Of a stretch of DNA of 64,000 nucleotides, positions 16,153 through 25,382 are shown one piece after another (the stretch's first letter is position 1; every line of letters starts with the position of its first letter). Origin of the DNA: CAG-390 sp045644325 (GTDB lineage Bacteria > Bacillota > Clostridia > Oscillospirales > CAG-272); the NCBI GenBank assembly GCA_045644325.1, contig JAZRGT010000077.1, positions 49,100-113,099 of the forward strand, given 5' to 3'. A program made the translations under genes and the position numbers. The notes beneath the pieces are model-generated. The model was not told the origin of the DNA. It did not search any database and saw nothing but the letters and a program-made list of their open reading frames with translations.

Positions 16153-17892
16153 ATGATAAAAAGACTTCTTGGGTGCGTAAGGGAATATAAGCTCCCCTCA
16201 ATACTCACCCTGATCTTCATTATCTTCGAGGTCATAATCGAGGTGTTCATCCCCTTCATCACCGCAGACCTCGTAAACTCGATCAAAGCGGGCGCGGAAA
16301 TGCGTGAGCTGCTTTTGACGGGCGCGTTGCTCGTCTGTATGGCGCTTACATCGCTCTGCTGCGGCGGAATCGCGGGCTTCACCTGCGCAAAGGCGAGCGC
16401 GGGATTTGCAAAAAACCTTCGCGGCGACCTCTTCCGCAAAATCCAGACCTATTCTTTTGAGAATGTTGACAACTTTTCGACAGCTTCGCTTGTCACAAGA
16501 CTCACCACAGACGTTGGTAACGTACAGATGTCATATATGATGATCATCCGCACCGCGATCCGTTCGCCTCTGATGTTCATCTTCTCGATCATTATGGCAT
16601 ACGTTATGGGCGGCGCGCTTGCAACGACCTTCGTCGTTATCGTTCCCGTGCTTATCACGGGACTGCTCCTCGTTGCCCGCAAGGCAATGCCCGCCTTCCG
16701 CAGAGTTTTCAAGAAATACGACAGACTCAACGAGTCGATCGAGGAAAACGTTCGCGGTATGCGAGTTGTCAAGGGATTTTCGCGTGAGGACTATGAGCGC
16801 AAGCGCTTTGGCGAGGCAAGCGAGGATATCGCGGGCGACTTCACAAGAGCCGAGCGCATCGTTGCCTGCAACACTCCCCTTATGCAGGTCTGCCTCTACT
16901 TCAATATGGTATTCGTCCTCACCTTCGGCTCATACCTCATTATCTCGGGCACCGGCTCGAATATCGACGTCGGACAGCTTTCGGCTATGCTGACTTACGG
17001 TATGCAGATCCTTATGTCGCTTATGATGCTCTCGATGATCTACGTTATGCTGACAATGTCGGCGGAATCCATCAAACGTATCGGCGAGGTTCTTGGTGAA
17101 GAACCCACTCTTGTAAGCCCCGAGGGCGGCAAGACCGCGGTCAAGGACGGCTCGATCGACTTCAACCGCGTCAGCTTCAAGTATTCAAAGAAGGCGCAGA
17201 AGAATGCGCTTTCGGACATTGATCTTCACATTCCTACCGGCGCGACCGTCGGTATCATCGGCGGTACGGGTTCGTCAAAGACCACTCTCGTTCAGCTCAT
17301 TCCCCGTCTTTACGACGTTACCGAGGGAGAAGTCAAGGTCGGCGGCGTTGATGTCCGCGAGTATGATCTCGACACTCTCCGCGATTCGGTTTCGATGGTT
17401 CTGCAGAAGAATCTTCTCTTCTCGGGCACTATCAAGGAAAACCTCCGTTGGGGCAATCCGACTGCTACCGACGAGGAAATGATCGAGGCGTGCAAGCTCG
17501 CTCAGGCGCACGATTTCGTATCTTCTTTCCCCGAGGGCTACGACACCTTCATCGAGCAGGGCGGAACTAACGTATCGGGCGGTCAAAAGCAGCGTCTCTG
17601 CATCGCACGCGCTCTTCTCAAGAAGCCGAAGATCCTCATTCTTGACGACTCGACAAGCGCAGTTGACACCCGCACCGATGCTCTCATCCGCGAGTGCTTC
17701 AAGAAATTTATACCCGAAACCACAAAGATCATCATCGCACAGCGTATCGCATCGGTTCAGGATGCCGATATGATAATCGTCCTCGACAAGGGCGAGATCT
17801 CCGCAGTAGGCAAGCATAGCGAGCTTCTCGCATCAAGCGAGATCTACCGCGAGGTTTACGAACAGCAGACAGGAGGTAACGACAATGAGTAA
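16153..17892 (+). CDS. Heterodimeric ABC exporter subunit with degenerate ATPase site
   Basis: 579 residues: six transmembrane helices (1-~310) then an ATPase domain. Walker A is GGTGSSKTT, signature VSGGQKQR. The residue after Walker B is Asp instead of the catalytic Glu (ILILDDSTSAVDT) and the H-loop His is replaced by Gln (IIIAQRIASV). Both changes are typical of the subunit that supplies the inactive site in heterodimeric exporters such as LmrCD or TM287/288. The partner gene overlaps it by 8 bases. Confidence 0.95.
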   Translation: MIKRLLGCVREYKLPSILTLIFIIFEVIIEVFIPFITADLVNSIKAGAEMRELLLTGALLVCMALTSLCCGGIAGFTCAKASAGFAKNLRGDLFRKIQTYSFENVDNFSTASLVTRLTTDVGNVQMSYMMIIRTAIRSPLMFIFSIIMAYVMGGALATTFVVIVPVLITGLLLVARKAMPAFRRVFKKYDRLNESIEENVRGMRVVKGFSREDYERKRFGEASEDIAGDFTRAERIVACNTPLMQVCLYFNMVFVLTFGSYLIISGTGSNIDVGQLSAMLTYGMQILMSLMMLSMIYVMLTMSAESIKRIGEVLGEEPTLVSPEGGKTAVKDGSIDFNRVSFKYSKKAQKNALSDIDLHIPTGATVGIIGGTGSSKTTLVQLIPRLYDVTEGEVKVGGVDVREYDLDTLRDSVSMVLQKNLLFSGTIKENLRWGNPTATDEEMIEACKLAQAHDFVSSFPEGYDTFIEQGGTNVSGGQKQRLCIARALLKKPKILILDDSTSAVDTRTDALIRECFKKFIPETTKIIIAQRIASVQDADMIIVLDKGEISAVGKHSELLASSEIYREVYEQQTGGNDNE

Positions 17893-19837
17893 GCAGCAGA
17901 TGCCTCCCAAAGGTCAGGGCGGAATGCCTCCCATGAAGCGTAAGATCAATTTTAAAACACTCGGCAGAACGGTAAAGATGCTCTTCGGCTTCTATCCCGT
18001 GCTGATGCCAATCACCGTTTTCTGCATTCTCTTCTCCGCGGCTTGCGCAACTCTGCCCGGACTTTTCATCCAGAATATCATCGAGATTATCGGCAACGCG
18101 CAGGAGCTTGGACTTACCTGGGAGGAGGCAAGCAAAGAGGTCATTCCGCTGATGACTCTGCTTGCAACCCTCTATCTCCTCTCGCTCACGGCGATCACGG
18201 CGCAGACTCAGCTTATGGCTTACATCACGCAGGGCTTCCTCTCGAAGATGCGCCGCGCGATGTTCGATAAGATGCAGAATCTTCCCATCAAGTATTTCGA
18301 CACCCATAAGCACGGCGATATTATGTCGCACTACACCAACGATATCGACACCCTCCGTCAGCTCGTTTCTCAGGCACTCCCCTCCATCATTCAGGCAGGA
18401 TCTATCGTATGCTTCGTTGTCGGCATTATGCTCTACTTCAGCGTATGGATGACACTCGTTGTAATGGTTGGCGTTATCTTTATGATAATGGTATCCAAAA
18501 AGGTAGGTGGCGGCTCGGCAAAATACTTCATCCGTCAGCAGAAGGCTATGGGACGCACCGAGGGCTACGTTCAGGAAATGATGAACGGTCAGAAGGTCGT
18601 CAAGGTATTCTGCCACGAGGATGCCGTTATCGAAGACTTCGATAAGGTCAACAACGAGCTCTACGAGGACAGCCGCCGCGCTCACGCTTACGCGAATATG
18701 ATGGGTCCCATCATCGCAAACATCGGTAATATCCTCTACGTTATTATGGCGATCGTCGGCGGTATCTTCATCATCACCGAGATTCCCAACCTCTGCCTCT
18801 CGCGCGATCCCTCGATGGCAGTTCTTAATATCAGTATCGCAGTTCCCTTCCTCAACATGACCAAGCAGTTCACCGGTAACGTCAACCAGCTTTCCCAGCA
18901 GTTCAACTCGATCGTTATGGGACTTGCGGGTGCGGAGCGAGTTTTCGCACTTATGGACGAGGCTCCCGAGGCTGACGACGGCTACGTTACTCTCGTTAAC
19001 GTAAAGAAGAACCTGAACGGCGAAATCGAAGAAACGACCGAGCACACTCATCAGTGGGCGTGGAAGCATCCCCACGGCGACGGCACCCTCACCTACACTC
19101 CCCTCCGCGGCGACGTTCGCCTCACCGAGGTCGACTTTGCCTACGAGGAAGGTAAGCCTGTTCTTCACGACGTAACCGTCTATGCAGAACCCGGTCAGAA
19201 GGTCGCATTTGTTGGTGCAACCGGCGCAGGTAAGACCACGATCACCAACCTCATCAACCGCTTCTACGACATCGCCGACGGTAAGATCCGCTACGACGGC
19301 ATCAATATCAATAAGATCAAGAAGGACGATCTCCGCCGTTCGCTCGGCATCGTTCTTCAGGAGACCAACCTCTTCACCGGCACTGTTATGGACAACATCC
19401 GCTACGGACGTCTCGATGCGACCGACGAGGAATGTATCGAAGCGGCACGCCTCGCGGGTGCGGACGATTTCATCACCCGTCTTCCCGAGAGCTATAACAC
19501 GATGCTCACCGGCAACGGCGCAAACCTCTCGCAGGGTCAGCGCCAGCTCATCGCGATCGCCCGCGCGGCAGTTGCAGATCCCCCCTGCCTCATCCTCGAC
19601 GAGGCGACTTCCTCGATCGACACCCGTACCGAGGCAATCGTTCAGGCGGGTATGGATAAGCTGATGGAGGGCAGAACGGTATTCGTAATCGCGCACCGCC
19701 TCTCCACCGTCCGCAACTCCGACGTCATCATGGTTCTCGACCACGGTCGCATCATCGAGCGCGGCAACCACGATAAGCTCATCGAAGAAAAGGGCACGTA
19801 TTATAGACTTTATACGGGTGCTTTTGAGCTTGAATAA
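17885..19837 (+). CDS. Heterodimeric ABC exporter subunit with canonical ATPase site
   Basis: 650 residues. A proline- and lysine-rich N-terminal tail leads into six transmembrane helices (~45-350); a ~45-residue insertion (about 365-410, with HTHQWAWKHPHGDG) precedes the ATPase domain. Walker A is GATGAGKTT, signature LSQGQRQ, Walker B CLILDEATSSIDT with catalytic Glu, H-loop FVIAHRLSTV. It supplies the active catalytic residues to the degenerate partner. The substrate may be a drug, lipid or peptide. The His/Trp-rich insertion is unusual. Confidence 0.95.
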   Translation: MSKQQMPPKGQGGMPPMKRKINFKTLGRTVKMLFGFYPVLMPITVFCILFSAACATLPGLFIQNIIEIIGNAQELGLTWEEASKEVIPLMTLLATLYLLSLTAITAQTQLMAYITQGFLSKMRRAMFDKMQNLPIKYFDTHKHGDIMSHYTNDIDTLRQLVSQALPSIIQAGSIVCFVVGIMLYFSVWMTLVVMVGVIFMIMVSKKVGGGSAKYFIRQQKAMGRTEGYVQEMMNGQKVVKVFCHEDAVIEDFDKVNNELYEDSRRAHAYANMMGPIIANIGNILYVIMAIVGGIFIITEIPNLCLSRDPSMAVLNISIAVPFLNMTKQFTGNVNQLSQQFNSIVMGLAGAERVFALMDEAPEADDGYVTLVNVKKNLNGEIEETTEHTHQWAWKHPHGDGTLTYTPLRGDVRLTEVDFAYEEGKPVLHDVTVYAEPGQKVAFVGATGAGKTTITNLINRFYDIADGKIRYDGININKIKKDDLRRSLGIVLQETNLFTGTVMDNIRYGRLDATDEECIEAARLAGADDFITRLPESYNTMLTGNGANLSQGQRQLIAIARAAVADPPCLILDEATSSIDTRTEAIVQAGMDKLMEGRTVFVIAHRLSTVRNSDVIMVLDHGRIIERGNHDKLIEEKGTYYRLYTGAFELE

Positions 19838-19839
19838 AG

Positions 19840-19882
19840 ATATATCCCTCGGACTGAACAAGTCCGAGGGATATTTTATTTC
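19840..19882 (+). terminator. Rho-independent terminator
   Basis: ATATCCCTCGGACT and AGTCCGAGGGATAT stem with a GAACA loop, followed by TTTTATTTCTT. Confidence 0.9.
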
Positions 19883-19912
19883 TTAAAATTACATTAACTT
19901 TCCTTTACCCTA

Positions 19913-19971
19913 TTGACAACCGTAAAAAACTGTGTTATAATAACTGTGCTACCAAAGATATCACAGTTATT
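19913..19971 (+). promoter_or_regulatory. GntR promoter and dyad operator
   Basis: TTGACA 19913-19918 and TATAAT 19936-19941, spacer 17. A 10-bp perfect dyad AATAACTGTG (19939-19948) and CACAGTTATT (19962-19971) with a 13-bp gap overlaps the -10 and the start point. A further AACTGTG direct copy begins at 19929 in the spacer. This fits autorepression by the YtrA-type regulator coded next. Confidence 0.75.
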
Positions 19972-19993
19972 TTTTCAAAGGCGGTTTTATATT

Positions 19994-20368
19994 ATGATGA
20001 TCGTAATTGACCACAATTCAAGAATACCGATCTACGAGCAGATCAAAACGCAGATCATTGCGCTTATCAATTCGGGAATTTTGTCTCCGGGCGATAAGCT
20101 TCCATCTCTGCGCGCGCTCGCAAGCGAGCTGTCTTTGAACTTCAACACGATCAAGAAAGTATTTGCTCAGCTTGAAGCCGACGGCGTTATTGAAAGCCGT
20201 CCCGGTGCGGGATTTTTTGTCACGAATTGCGCAATCGAGAACAAAAATATCCTCGCAAAGGCTGAGGGCGAGCTGCGTCTGACGCTTACCCGTGTTCGCG
20301 ATGCGGGTCTTTCGTCGGAAGCGGCAATGAAGATACTTTCCGAAATATACAAAAAGGAGGAGGAATAA
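19994..20368 (+). CDS. GntR-family regulator, YtrA type
   Basis: 124 residues from ATG 19994 (19997 also possible). Winged helix: RIPIYEQIKTQIIALINSGI, SPGDKLPSLRALASELSLNF, NTIKKVFAQLEADGVIESRP, GAGFFV. Beyond it there is only a short helical tail, as in the YtrA subfamily, which controls neighbouring ABC transporters in Firmicutes and Actinobacteria. It overlaps the ATPase gene by one base (TAATG). The dyad on its promoter suggests autorepression of the whole operon. Confidence 0.93.
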   Translation: MMIVIDHNSRIPIYEQIKTQIIALINSGILSPGDKLPSLRALASELSLNFNTIKKVFAQLEADGVIESRPGAGFFVTNCAIENKNILAKAEGELRLTLTRVRDAGLSSEAAMKILSEIYKKEEE

Positions 20369-21288
20369 TGATTATTTTAAATAATGTCGACAAAAGCTTT
20401 TCGGGCACAGATGTTCTCCGCGATATCAATCTCGAGATCGCAGACAGCTCGATATACGGTCTTGTCGGCTATAACGGTGCGGGAAAAACAACTCTGCTGA
20501 ATCTGATAAACGGTCTTTACCGCCCCGACACCGGCGAGATACTTGCCGATGTTGGCGAAAAACGCATAAAGGTCACGGGAAACGAGCTATTCCGCCGCGA
20601 GGCCTTCTGCGTTTTCGACGAACCCTATTATCTGCCGCAAGCAACACCTGATGCAATGGCAAGATATTACCGCGGATTTTACCCGAATTTCTCGCCGGAA
20701 CTTTTCTCACGGCTCTGCAAGATACTCGGCATTGATCCCCAAAAGCGTCTGAATTCCTATTCAAAAGGAATGAAACGCAAAGCAGATCTTTGCTTCGCAC
20801 TTGCATCAAAGGTACGCTACCTTCTGCTCGACGAATCATTTGACGGACTCGATCCCGGCATGAGATTGACCGTAAAGGATCTACTGCTTGAATATATGGC
20901 GGACACGGGCGCGACGGTCGTTATGGCTTCGCACAATCTCCACGAGCTTGAGGGCGTTTGTGACACGATCGGACTTCTTAACCGTCAAAATATCGTTTTC
21001 AGCTGCGATATTGACGACGCACGAGCCAAATATCGCCGTTACCGCGTCGGATTTGCAGAAGATGTAAACAACGGTAATTTCAAGGATTTCGAGCTCGAAA
21101 GCCTTAAATGCGACGGTAAGCTCGTTACCTTCATCTCGGGCAAGACTCCCGAGGCACTCCGCGAAAAGCTCTCGCTCATCGGCGACATCCTCCTTTTTGA
21201 GGATTACACGATGACTCTTGAAGAGATCTTCCGCTATGAAACGTCGAAAGGAGGCGAAGAAATTGAAATCTCGGGGCTTTTCTCCTGA
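20368..21288 (+). CDS. ABC transporter ATP-binding protein
   Basis: 306 residues. Walker A GYNGAGKTT, signature YSKGMKRK, Walker B YLLLDESFDGLDP and H-loop VVMASHNLHE are all intact. The last ~80 residues form an extra C-terminal domain, as in YtrB/CcmA-like proteins. It is translationally coupled to the GntR regulator before it and overlaps the permease gene after it. Confidence 0.95.
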   Translation: MIILNNVDKSFSGTDVLRDINLEIADSSIYGLVGYNGAGKTTLLNLINGLYRPDTGEILADVGEKRIKVTGNELFRREAFCVFDEPYYLPQATPDAMARYYRGFYPNFSPELFSRLCKILGIDPQKRLNSYSKGMKRKADLCFALASKVRYLLLDESFDGLDPGMRLTVKDLLLEYMADTGATVVMASHNLHELEGVCDTIGLLNRQNIVFSCDIDDARAKYRRYRVGFAEDVNNGNFKDFELESLKCDGKLVTFISGKTPEALREKLSLIGDILLFEDYTMTLEEIFRYETSKGGEEIEISGLFS

Positions 21289-23593
21289 TGCGCATTATCT
21301 CAAATACGTTATGAAAAGATATTCGTGGCTCGCGCTCATCTCGCTTGCCGTGATGGGAATGCACACGATCTTTGATTCCATAAGTGCTTACGGCAACAAA
21401 ATTTCAGGAGACGGTATAAGATACTTTTCCTTTGTAGGTATTTCCGCAGAAACAGAATTGACGATCTTTTACGCCTCTGCGATCGTTGCGATCTTCTTTG
21501 CCATAGTGCTTTTCGGTTTTCTGTGGAAAAAGAAAGAGGCATACTCCACCCTTTCGCTCGGCGTCTCGCTGAAAAGTCAGTTCCTTATCCGCTATCTTTT
21601 CGGCGCGGGATTGCTTCTTGTGACCTACACCCTCTGCTTCGCCGCTTCATACGCGATCAACATCACGCGCCTCGGCGGAGATACGATCGGACTTTGCGGA
21701 CGTTATGCCTTTAACTACACTCTGATGTTCTGCACGATCGCGCTTGCGGTCTATACGCTCACGGTGCTGGCTGTTGCGCTATCCGGAAGATTCATCGACT
21801 GCATTCTCTCGGTTGCCTCTCTACTCGCCGCGCCCTACGCTATCGGATATCTGCTTAAATATATCTTCCTTAATTTTCTCCATGGCTCGAGCCTTGCACA
21901 TGACCCGATGGGCGACTATACTTTTTGGGCAGATACCAATGTGTTCAAATCGGTGACAGAATACGCAGATTCCTTCGGAGCCTTCACTGCATTCAAGGAC
22001 TTCTTCAATATATTTATGATACCCACAAACGGCGACAAAATATATTTCACCGATGAATACCTCGCAAGCATACGCGAAGAAACCTCTCTTCCCCTCGCCG
22101 GCTTTATCATCACACTCGCGATCCTTTCGCTGACGGCACTTGCAGCATATTTCTGCTTCATCCGCAGACCTGCCGAAAGCGCGAAAAAAGCGGGTATATA
22201 TCCGATCTTTTACGTTATTACCGCAATTTTCGCATCAGTCGGCGCAGCTTTGCCCGTATTCTTAATTCCCGGAAACAGATTTCTCGTTCTGTTTCTCTAC
22301 TGTGCGGCATTCGCGCTCGTCTTTTTCATCCTCAGCGCAGTATATAATGCAAGCATCAAAGCCTTTTTCATCCATTATAAATCCGCGCTCGCTTCGCTCG
22401 CATGCGCTTGTCTGTGCGTCTTGATATGCTTCTTTGGCGGATTCGGCTATTCCGGGTATCTGCCCGATGCCGAGGATGTTGAATGCGTCTATATGGACTA
22501 CATCGGCAATCCCGTTGTCATACGCGATAATTGGAGTCCCGGAGTCGTAATGACCGTCGGAGGTCTTATGGATTATTACGATGTGCACGGAAATGTCGTC
22601 GCTGTCGATATAAACAATGCCGCCAAGTCATATACCCGCCTGCAGTGGAAGACCTCGATCGGTACTCTTCCTCAGTTAAGGAGCATTGCGGATATAGAAA
22701 AAGCTATTGAGATACACGAATTCATAATCAACGAAAATATGCAAACGCGAGGCAACTGCATCTATGACCCCGACGACCCCTCGGCATCAGCCATAGAAGC
22801 GGGTTGGCATATCGTTTACCTGATGAAGGACGGTACGATGGTTGACAGATATTATCCCTACGTCACACTCCGCGGCGCAGAAAAGATCGCGTCGATCGAG
22901 GAAACCGAGGCTTACAAGGATTATTATCTCGACGTCCGTCTGAATCACAAGGAAGCTTCAGATAATTGTTATGATATGTCAAAGGTAACCTTCGAGATCG
23001 GCGATGAATTTTTCTCCGACATAGTAACACTCGATCATTTGTCAGTTGATGAAAAATATGAGCTTTTGGAAGCCCTTTCCCTCGATTTCGCCGCTCTTTC
23101 CTACGAGGAACGCTACTTCTCTGCCGCCCCCGTGCTCGGAATCGTGAGATTTGCATTTGAGAATGAAGATAATAGCGGAACATCCTTTATGACGACCGGA
23201 GGCAGAACTCCCGAGGACAAACGCTGCGATACTTGGTATATCACAGAAAAATACACCCGCACCCTCAAGTATCTCGAGAAAATGGAACTTCTTTACGCAT
23301 TTGACGGCAAGATGACGGTTACAAAGGTTGAAGTACAAGAGCTTCATCCCTATCTTTACGGTCAAAATCCGACCGGACTCGGTGCTCTGCTTATCATACA
23401 GTCCTACGACAATTTGGTTCACACAGTAAACGGCATTCCTGTCATAGTAATTCCCGAAACCGAATGGGAAAGCTATATCAGCCAATCCCGAGCAATCGCG
23501 GCAGCAACTCGCGGCGGAACTCTTGTTCGCATCACCTACAAAAATTCATCGGAACAGATTAAGGTCATTGACAGACTTATACCGAATGAATAA
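21263..23593 (+). CDS. ABC transporter permease with large extracytoplasmic domain
   Basis: About 776 residues. Start placed at TTG 21263, because GGAGG at 21250-21254 is 8 bases upstream; an ATG at 21218 in the same frame has no such site. Roughly 8-9 membrane helices span residues ~20-390 in a YtrC/D-like or ABC-2-like pattern. After the last helix (ACLCVLICFFGGFGYSGYLP) comes a ~370-residue soluble C-terminal domain, probably outside the membrane, with no family I recognise. It may bind an envelope-active compound. It is the last gene of the GntR operon. Confidence 0.8.
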   Translation: MKSRGFSPDAHYLKYVMKRYSWLALISLAVMGMHTIFDSISAYGNKISGDGIRYFSFVGISAETELTIFYASAIVAIFFAIVLFGFLWKKKEAYSTLSLGVSLKSQFLIRYLFGAGLLLVTYTLCFAASYAINITRLGGDTIGLCGRYAFNYTLMFCTIALAVYTLTVLAVALSGRFIDCILSVASLLAAPYAIGYLLKYIFLNFLHGSSLAHDPMGDYTFWADTNVFKSVTEYADSFGAFTAFKDFFNIFMIPTNGDKIYFTDEYLASIREETSLPLAGFIITLAILSLTALAAYFCFIRRPAESAKKAGIYPIFYVITAIFASVGAALPVFLIPGNRFLVLFLYCAAFALVFFILSAVYNASIKAFFIHYKSALASLACACLCVLICFFGGFGYSGYLPDAEDVECVYMDYIGNPVVIRDNWSPGVVMTVGGLMDYYDVHGNVVAVDINNAAKSYTRLQWKTSIGTLPQLRSIADIEKAIEIHEFIINENMQTRGNCIYDPDDPSASAIEAGWHIVYLMKDGTMVDRYYPYVTLRGAEKIASIEETEAYKDYYLDVRLNHKEASDNCYDMSKVTFEIGDEFFSDIVTLDHLSVDEKYELLEALSLDFAALSYEERYFSAAPVLGIVRFAFENEDNSGTSFMTTGGRTPEDKRCDTWYITEKYTRTLKYLEKMELLYAFDGKMTVTKVEVQELHPYLYGQNPTGLGALLIIQSYDNLVHTVNGIPVIVIPETEWESYISQSRAIAAATRGGTLVRITYKNSSEQIKVIDRLIPNE

Positions 23594-23599
23594 AACGAG

Positions 23600-23635
23600 A
23601 TCCCTCGGGCATACGCCCGAGGGATATTGTTTTAT
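23600..23635 (+). terminator. Rho-independent terminator
   Basis: ATCCCTCGGGC and GCCCGAGGGAT stem with ATAC loop, then TTGTTTTATT. Confidence 0.9.
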
Positions 23636-23698
23636 TATTATGAACCTCTTGATTAGACCCGAGCCAATATCGCACTTTAATTATTTTTATTTTTGTGG

Positions 23699-23727
23699 TT
23701 GAAAAATGCGAAAAACCATGATATAAT
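23699..23727 (+). promoter_or_regulatory. Sigma-A promoter of the 23834 lipoprotein gene
   Basis: TTGAAA 23699-23704 and TATAAT 23722-23727, spacer 17. About 100 bases of AT-rich leader follow. Confidence 0.65.
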
Positions 23728-23833
23728 AATTATGCCAAACGAACTTAATACGAAAACGAAGAAGACATAGAATATTTAGCATATACTTGTTCAGTAAGTA
23801 TATCAGATTATTAATTTTGAGGCAAAATCTCTT

Positions 23834-24373
23834 ATGAATACAACAATGCAAAAGTTTAAAATAATTGTTCACGCTTGTATGGTTATTTTATTTTGCTTGA
23901 CTATATTGACATCCTGTTCATATCTTCCCAGCCAAGGGAGCAACAGTCCGGACGGTATGAAAGCGGGAATTAAAGTGAACGGAAAGTATTATGAAGGTGT
24001 AGAATACAAGCATTACTGGCTATGGTGCGGACCCGGAGAGACATATTCGGAACTCTGCGACAACGCATACTTTCCGCATAACATAAAAACACTCCCTGAA
24101 GGATGTCCTGTCATTCAATTATCTAAAAACGATACTTATGTGCTTTTTTCAGACTACAAAATTCAATATCATTATTTTATCGATTTTTCAAGTTCTGCGT
24201 CGTACCGACAGGAATATTCCGAGTTACCGTCAACTCCCGGTATGTATTTATTGGTTGCAGTTTCCGAAGATGTAAGAGGATTTCCATGGTTTGATGAAAA
24301 TTTTGTTTGGCCTGAGGAACAAACCGAATACGTACTTTCTTATCAATATATTTTTGCTGTCAAAGTTAAATAA
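23834..24373 (+). CDS. Putative lipoprotein, unknown function
   Basis: 179 residues. Signal peptide with hydrophobic core (IIVHACMVILFCLTIL) and lipobox LTSC. The mature part contains GIKVNGKYYEGVEYKHYWLW and later strand-rich segments; no family recognised. The ribosome site is poor (GAGG 11 bases upstream); an internal ATG at 23846 is an alternative start. Monocistronic, with its own promoter and terminator. Confidence 0.7.
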   Translation: MNTTMQKFKIIVHACMVILFCLTILTSCSYLPSQGSNSPDGMKAGIKVNGKYYEGVEYKHYWLWCGPGETYSELCDNAYFPHNIKTLPEGCPVIQLSKNDTYVLFSDYKIQYHYFIDFSSSASYRQEYSELPSTPGMYLLVAVSEDVRGFPWFDENFVWPEEQTEYVLSYQYIFAVKVK

Positions 24374-24374
24374 C

Positions 24375-24411
24375 AAAAACTTCCCGTGGGTATCCCTGCG
24401 GGAAGTTTTTG
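24375..24411 (+). terminator. Bidirectional terminator between convergent genes
   Basis: AAAAACTTCCCG and CGGGAAGTTTTT arms around a 12-nt loop; it can also end the minus-strand TauE/SafE transcript. Confidence 0.85.
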
Positions 24412-24438
24412 TTTGTGTTTTCCTGCTTTGCGGGATTA

Positions 24439-24834
24439 TCATTCGTGCGAAGCGCGACATTTATGCTGTCTTTTTTTCGAAAACGACTTAACCGAGTTCA
24501 AAAGTGCCGGAATTCCGCCGATGAGGAGCATAATTCCAAATCCGATACGTAGCAGGTCTGGATCAAGCACCGATGCGACGAGTGCACCGACAATTGCACC
24601 TATCGCGCCGCCGACCGACATCACCGTCACCGCGCCGTAGCAAATATTTCTCGCGCGGAGGTTGACCGCGGTCGATGCGCCCGAGGAAAATATGAAAAAT
24701 ATCAGGTTGACTCCTTGTGCGAAAAGCTGCCCGACTTCGCGGTATTCGGTTAAGAATACAACGAGAAGTCCTCCGCTACCCACTCCGAGTCCCGAAAGGA
24801 GTGCAACTCCGCAGCTTACGAAAAAATCTATCAT
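24439..24834 (-). CDS. Half-size TauE/SafE permease, second half
   Basis: 131 residues with about four membrane helices. It resembles one half of a TauE/SafE (TSUP) anion permease, which normally has about 250 residues and two similar halves: FVSCGVALLSGLGVGSGGLLVV carries the GxxxGxGGG-type motif at the start of a half, and the C-terminus is a short basic cytosolic tail. It lies 9 bases downstream of a similar half gene, so the two products probably form one transporter. Confidence 0.85.
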   Translation of the reverse strand: MIDFFVSCGVALLSGLGVGSGGLLVVFLTEYREVGQLFAQGVNLIFFIFSSGASTAVNLRARNICYGAVTVMSVGGAIGAIVGALVASVLDPDLLRIGFGIMLLIGGIPALLNSVKSFSKKRQHKCRASHE

Positions 24835-24843
24835 TTTCCCCTC

Positions 24844-25209
24844 TTAAAAGATCATCGTTAATCCCGACCAAACGACAAGTGCGGAGAAGATCAGGCGCAA
24901 CAGCCGCGTGTCGATCACGGCGAGCAGAAGTCCGCCGCCCGCTCCGCCTATAATAGCGGGCAGAATAAACCTTGAAAAATCAAGCCCGTGAACGCTTCCG
25001 CGAATAACGTAAGAGATCGCCGATACCGCCGAAAGCGGAAGCATAACGGCAAGTGCGTTGGCAAAAACATCGCGACTGTCGTGATATTCGCGCGGCAACA
25101 CCCGCTCCGCTCCGCGAACGAGAATTATCCCTCCGCCCGCACCAAGCAGTCCGTTTAATAGTCCCGCTAAAAATCCGAGCATCAACGCTCCCATCTTTCT
25201 CGCCTTCAT
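24844..25209 (-). CDS. Half-size TauE/SafE permease, first half
   Basis: 121 residues with four membrane helices. GFLAGLLNGLLGAGGGIILV is the classic TauE/SafE half-signature. The product is one half of a normal TSUP permease; the other half is coded just downstream. Family members move sulfite, sulfoacetate or other small anions, but the substrate here is unknown. There is no frameshift scar: each half has its own start and stop and neither half looks decayed. Confidence 0.85.
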   Translation of the reverse strand: MKARKMGALMLGFLAGLLNGLLGAGGGIILVRGAERVLPREYHDSRDVFANALAVMLPLSAVSAISYVIRGSVHGLDFSRFILPAIIGGAGGGLLLAVIDTRLLRLIFSALVVWSGLTMIF

Positions 25210-25253
25210 CGAAAAAATCCTCCGATTTTTTTAGAATAATATGGATTTCGCCC

Positions 25254-25282
25254 TTGTATTTCATTCCATTTCGTGATATAAT
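25254..25282 (+). promoter_or_regulatory. Sigma-A promoter of ftsK/spoIIIE
   Basis: TTGTAT 25254-25259 and TATAAT 25277-25282, spacer 17, about 100 bases upstream of the GTG start. Confidence 0.55.
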
Positions 25283-25382
25283 TATATTTGGTGTAATATT
25301 ACCTGAGCGCAAACGGCAATGCATCCCGTATGCGTTTTAGTGTTTCCAAATATCCCGTATCCATACACGAAAGGAGCTACCC

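Noticed and set aside
17732..19861. Long open frame on the minus strand
   Set aside because: It lies opposite a clear ABC exporter gene and shows Asp/Val-rich antisense composition without motifs.
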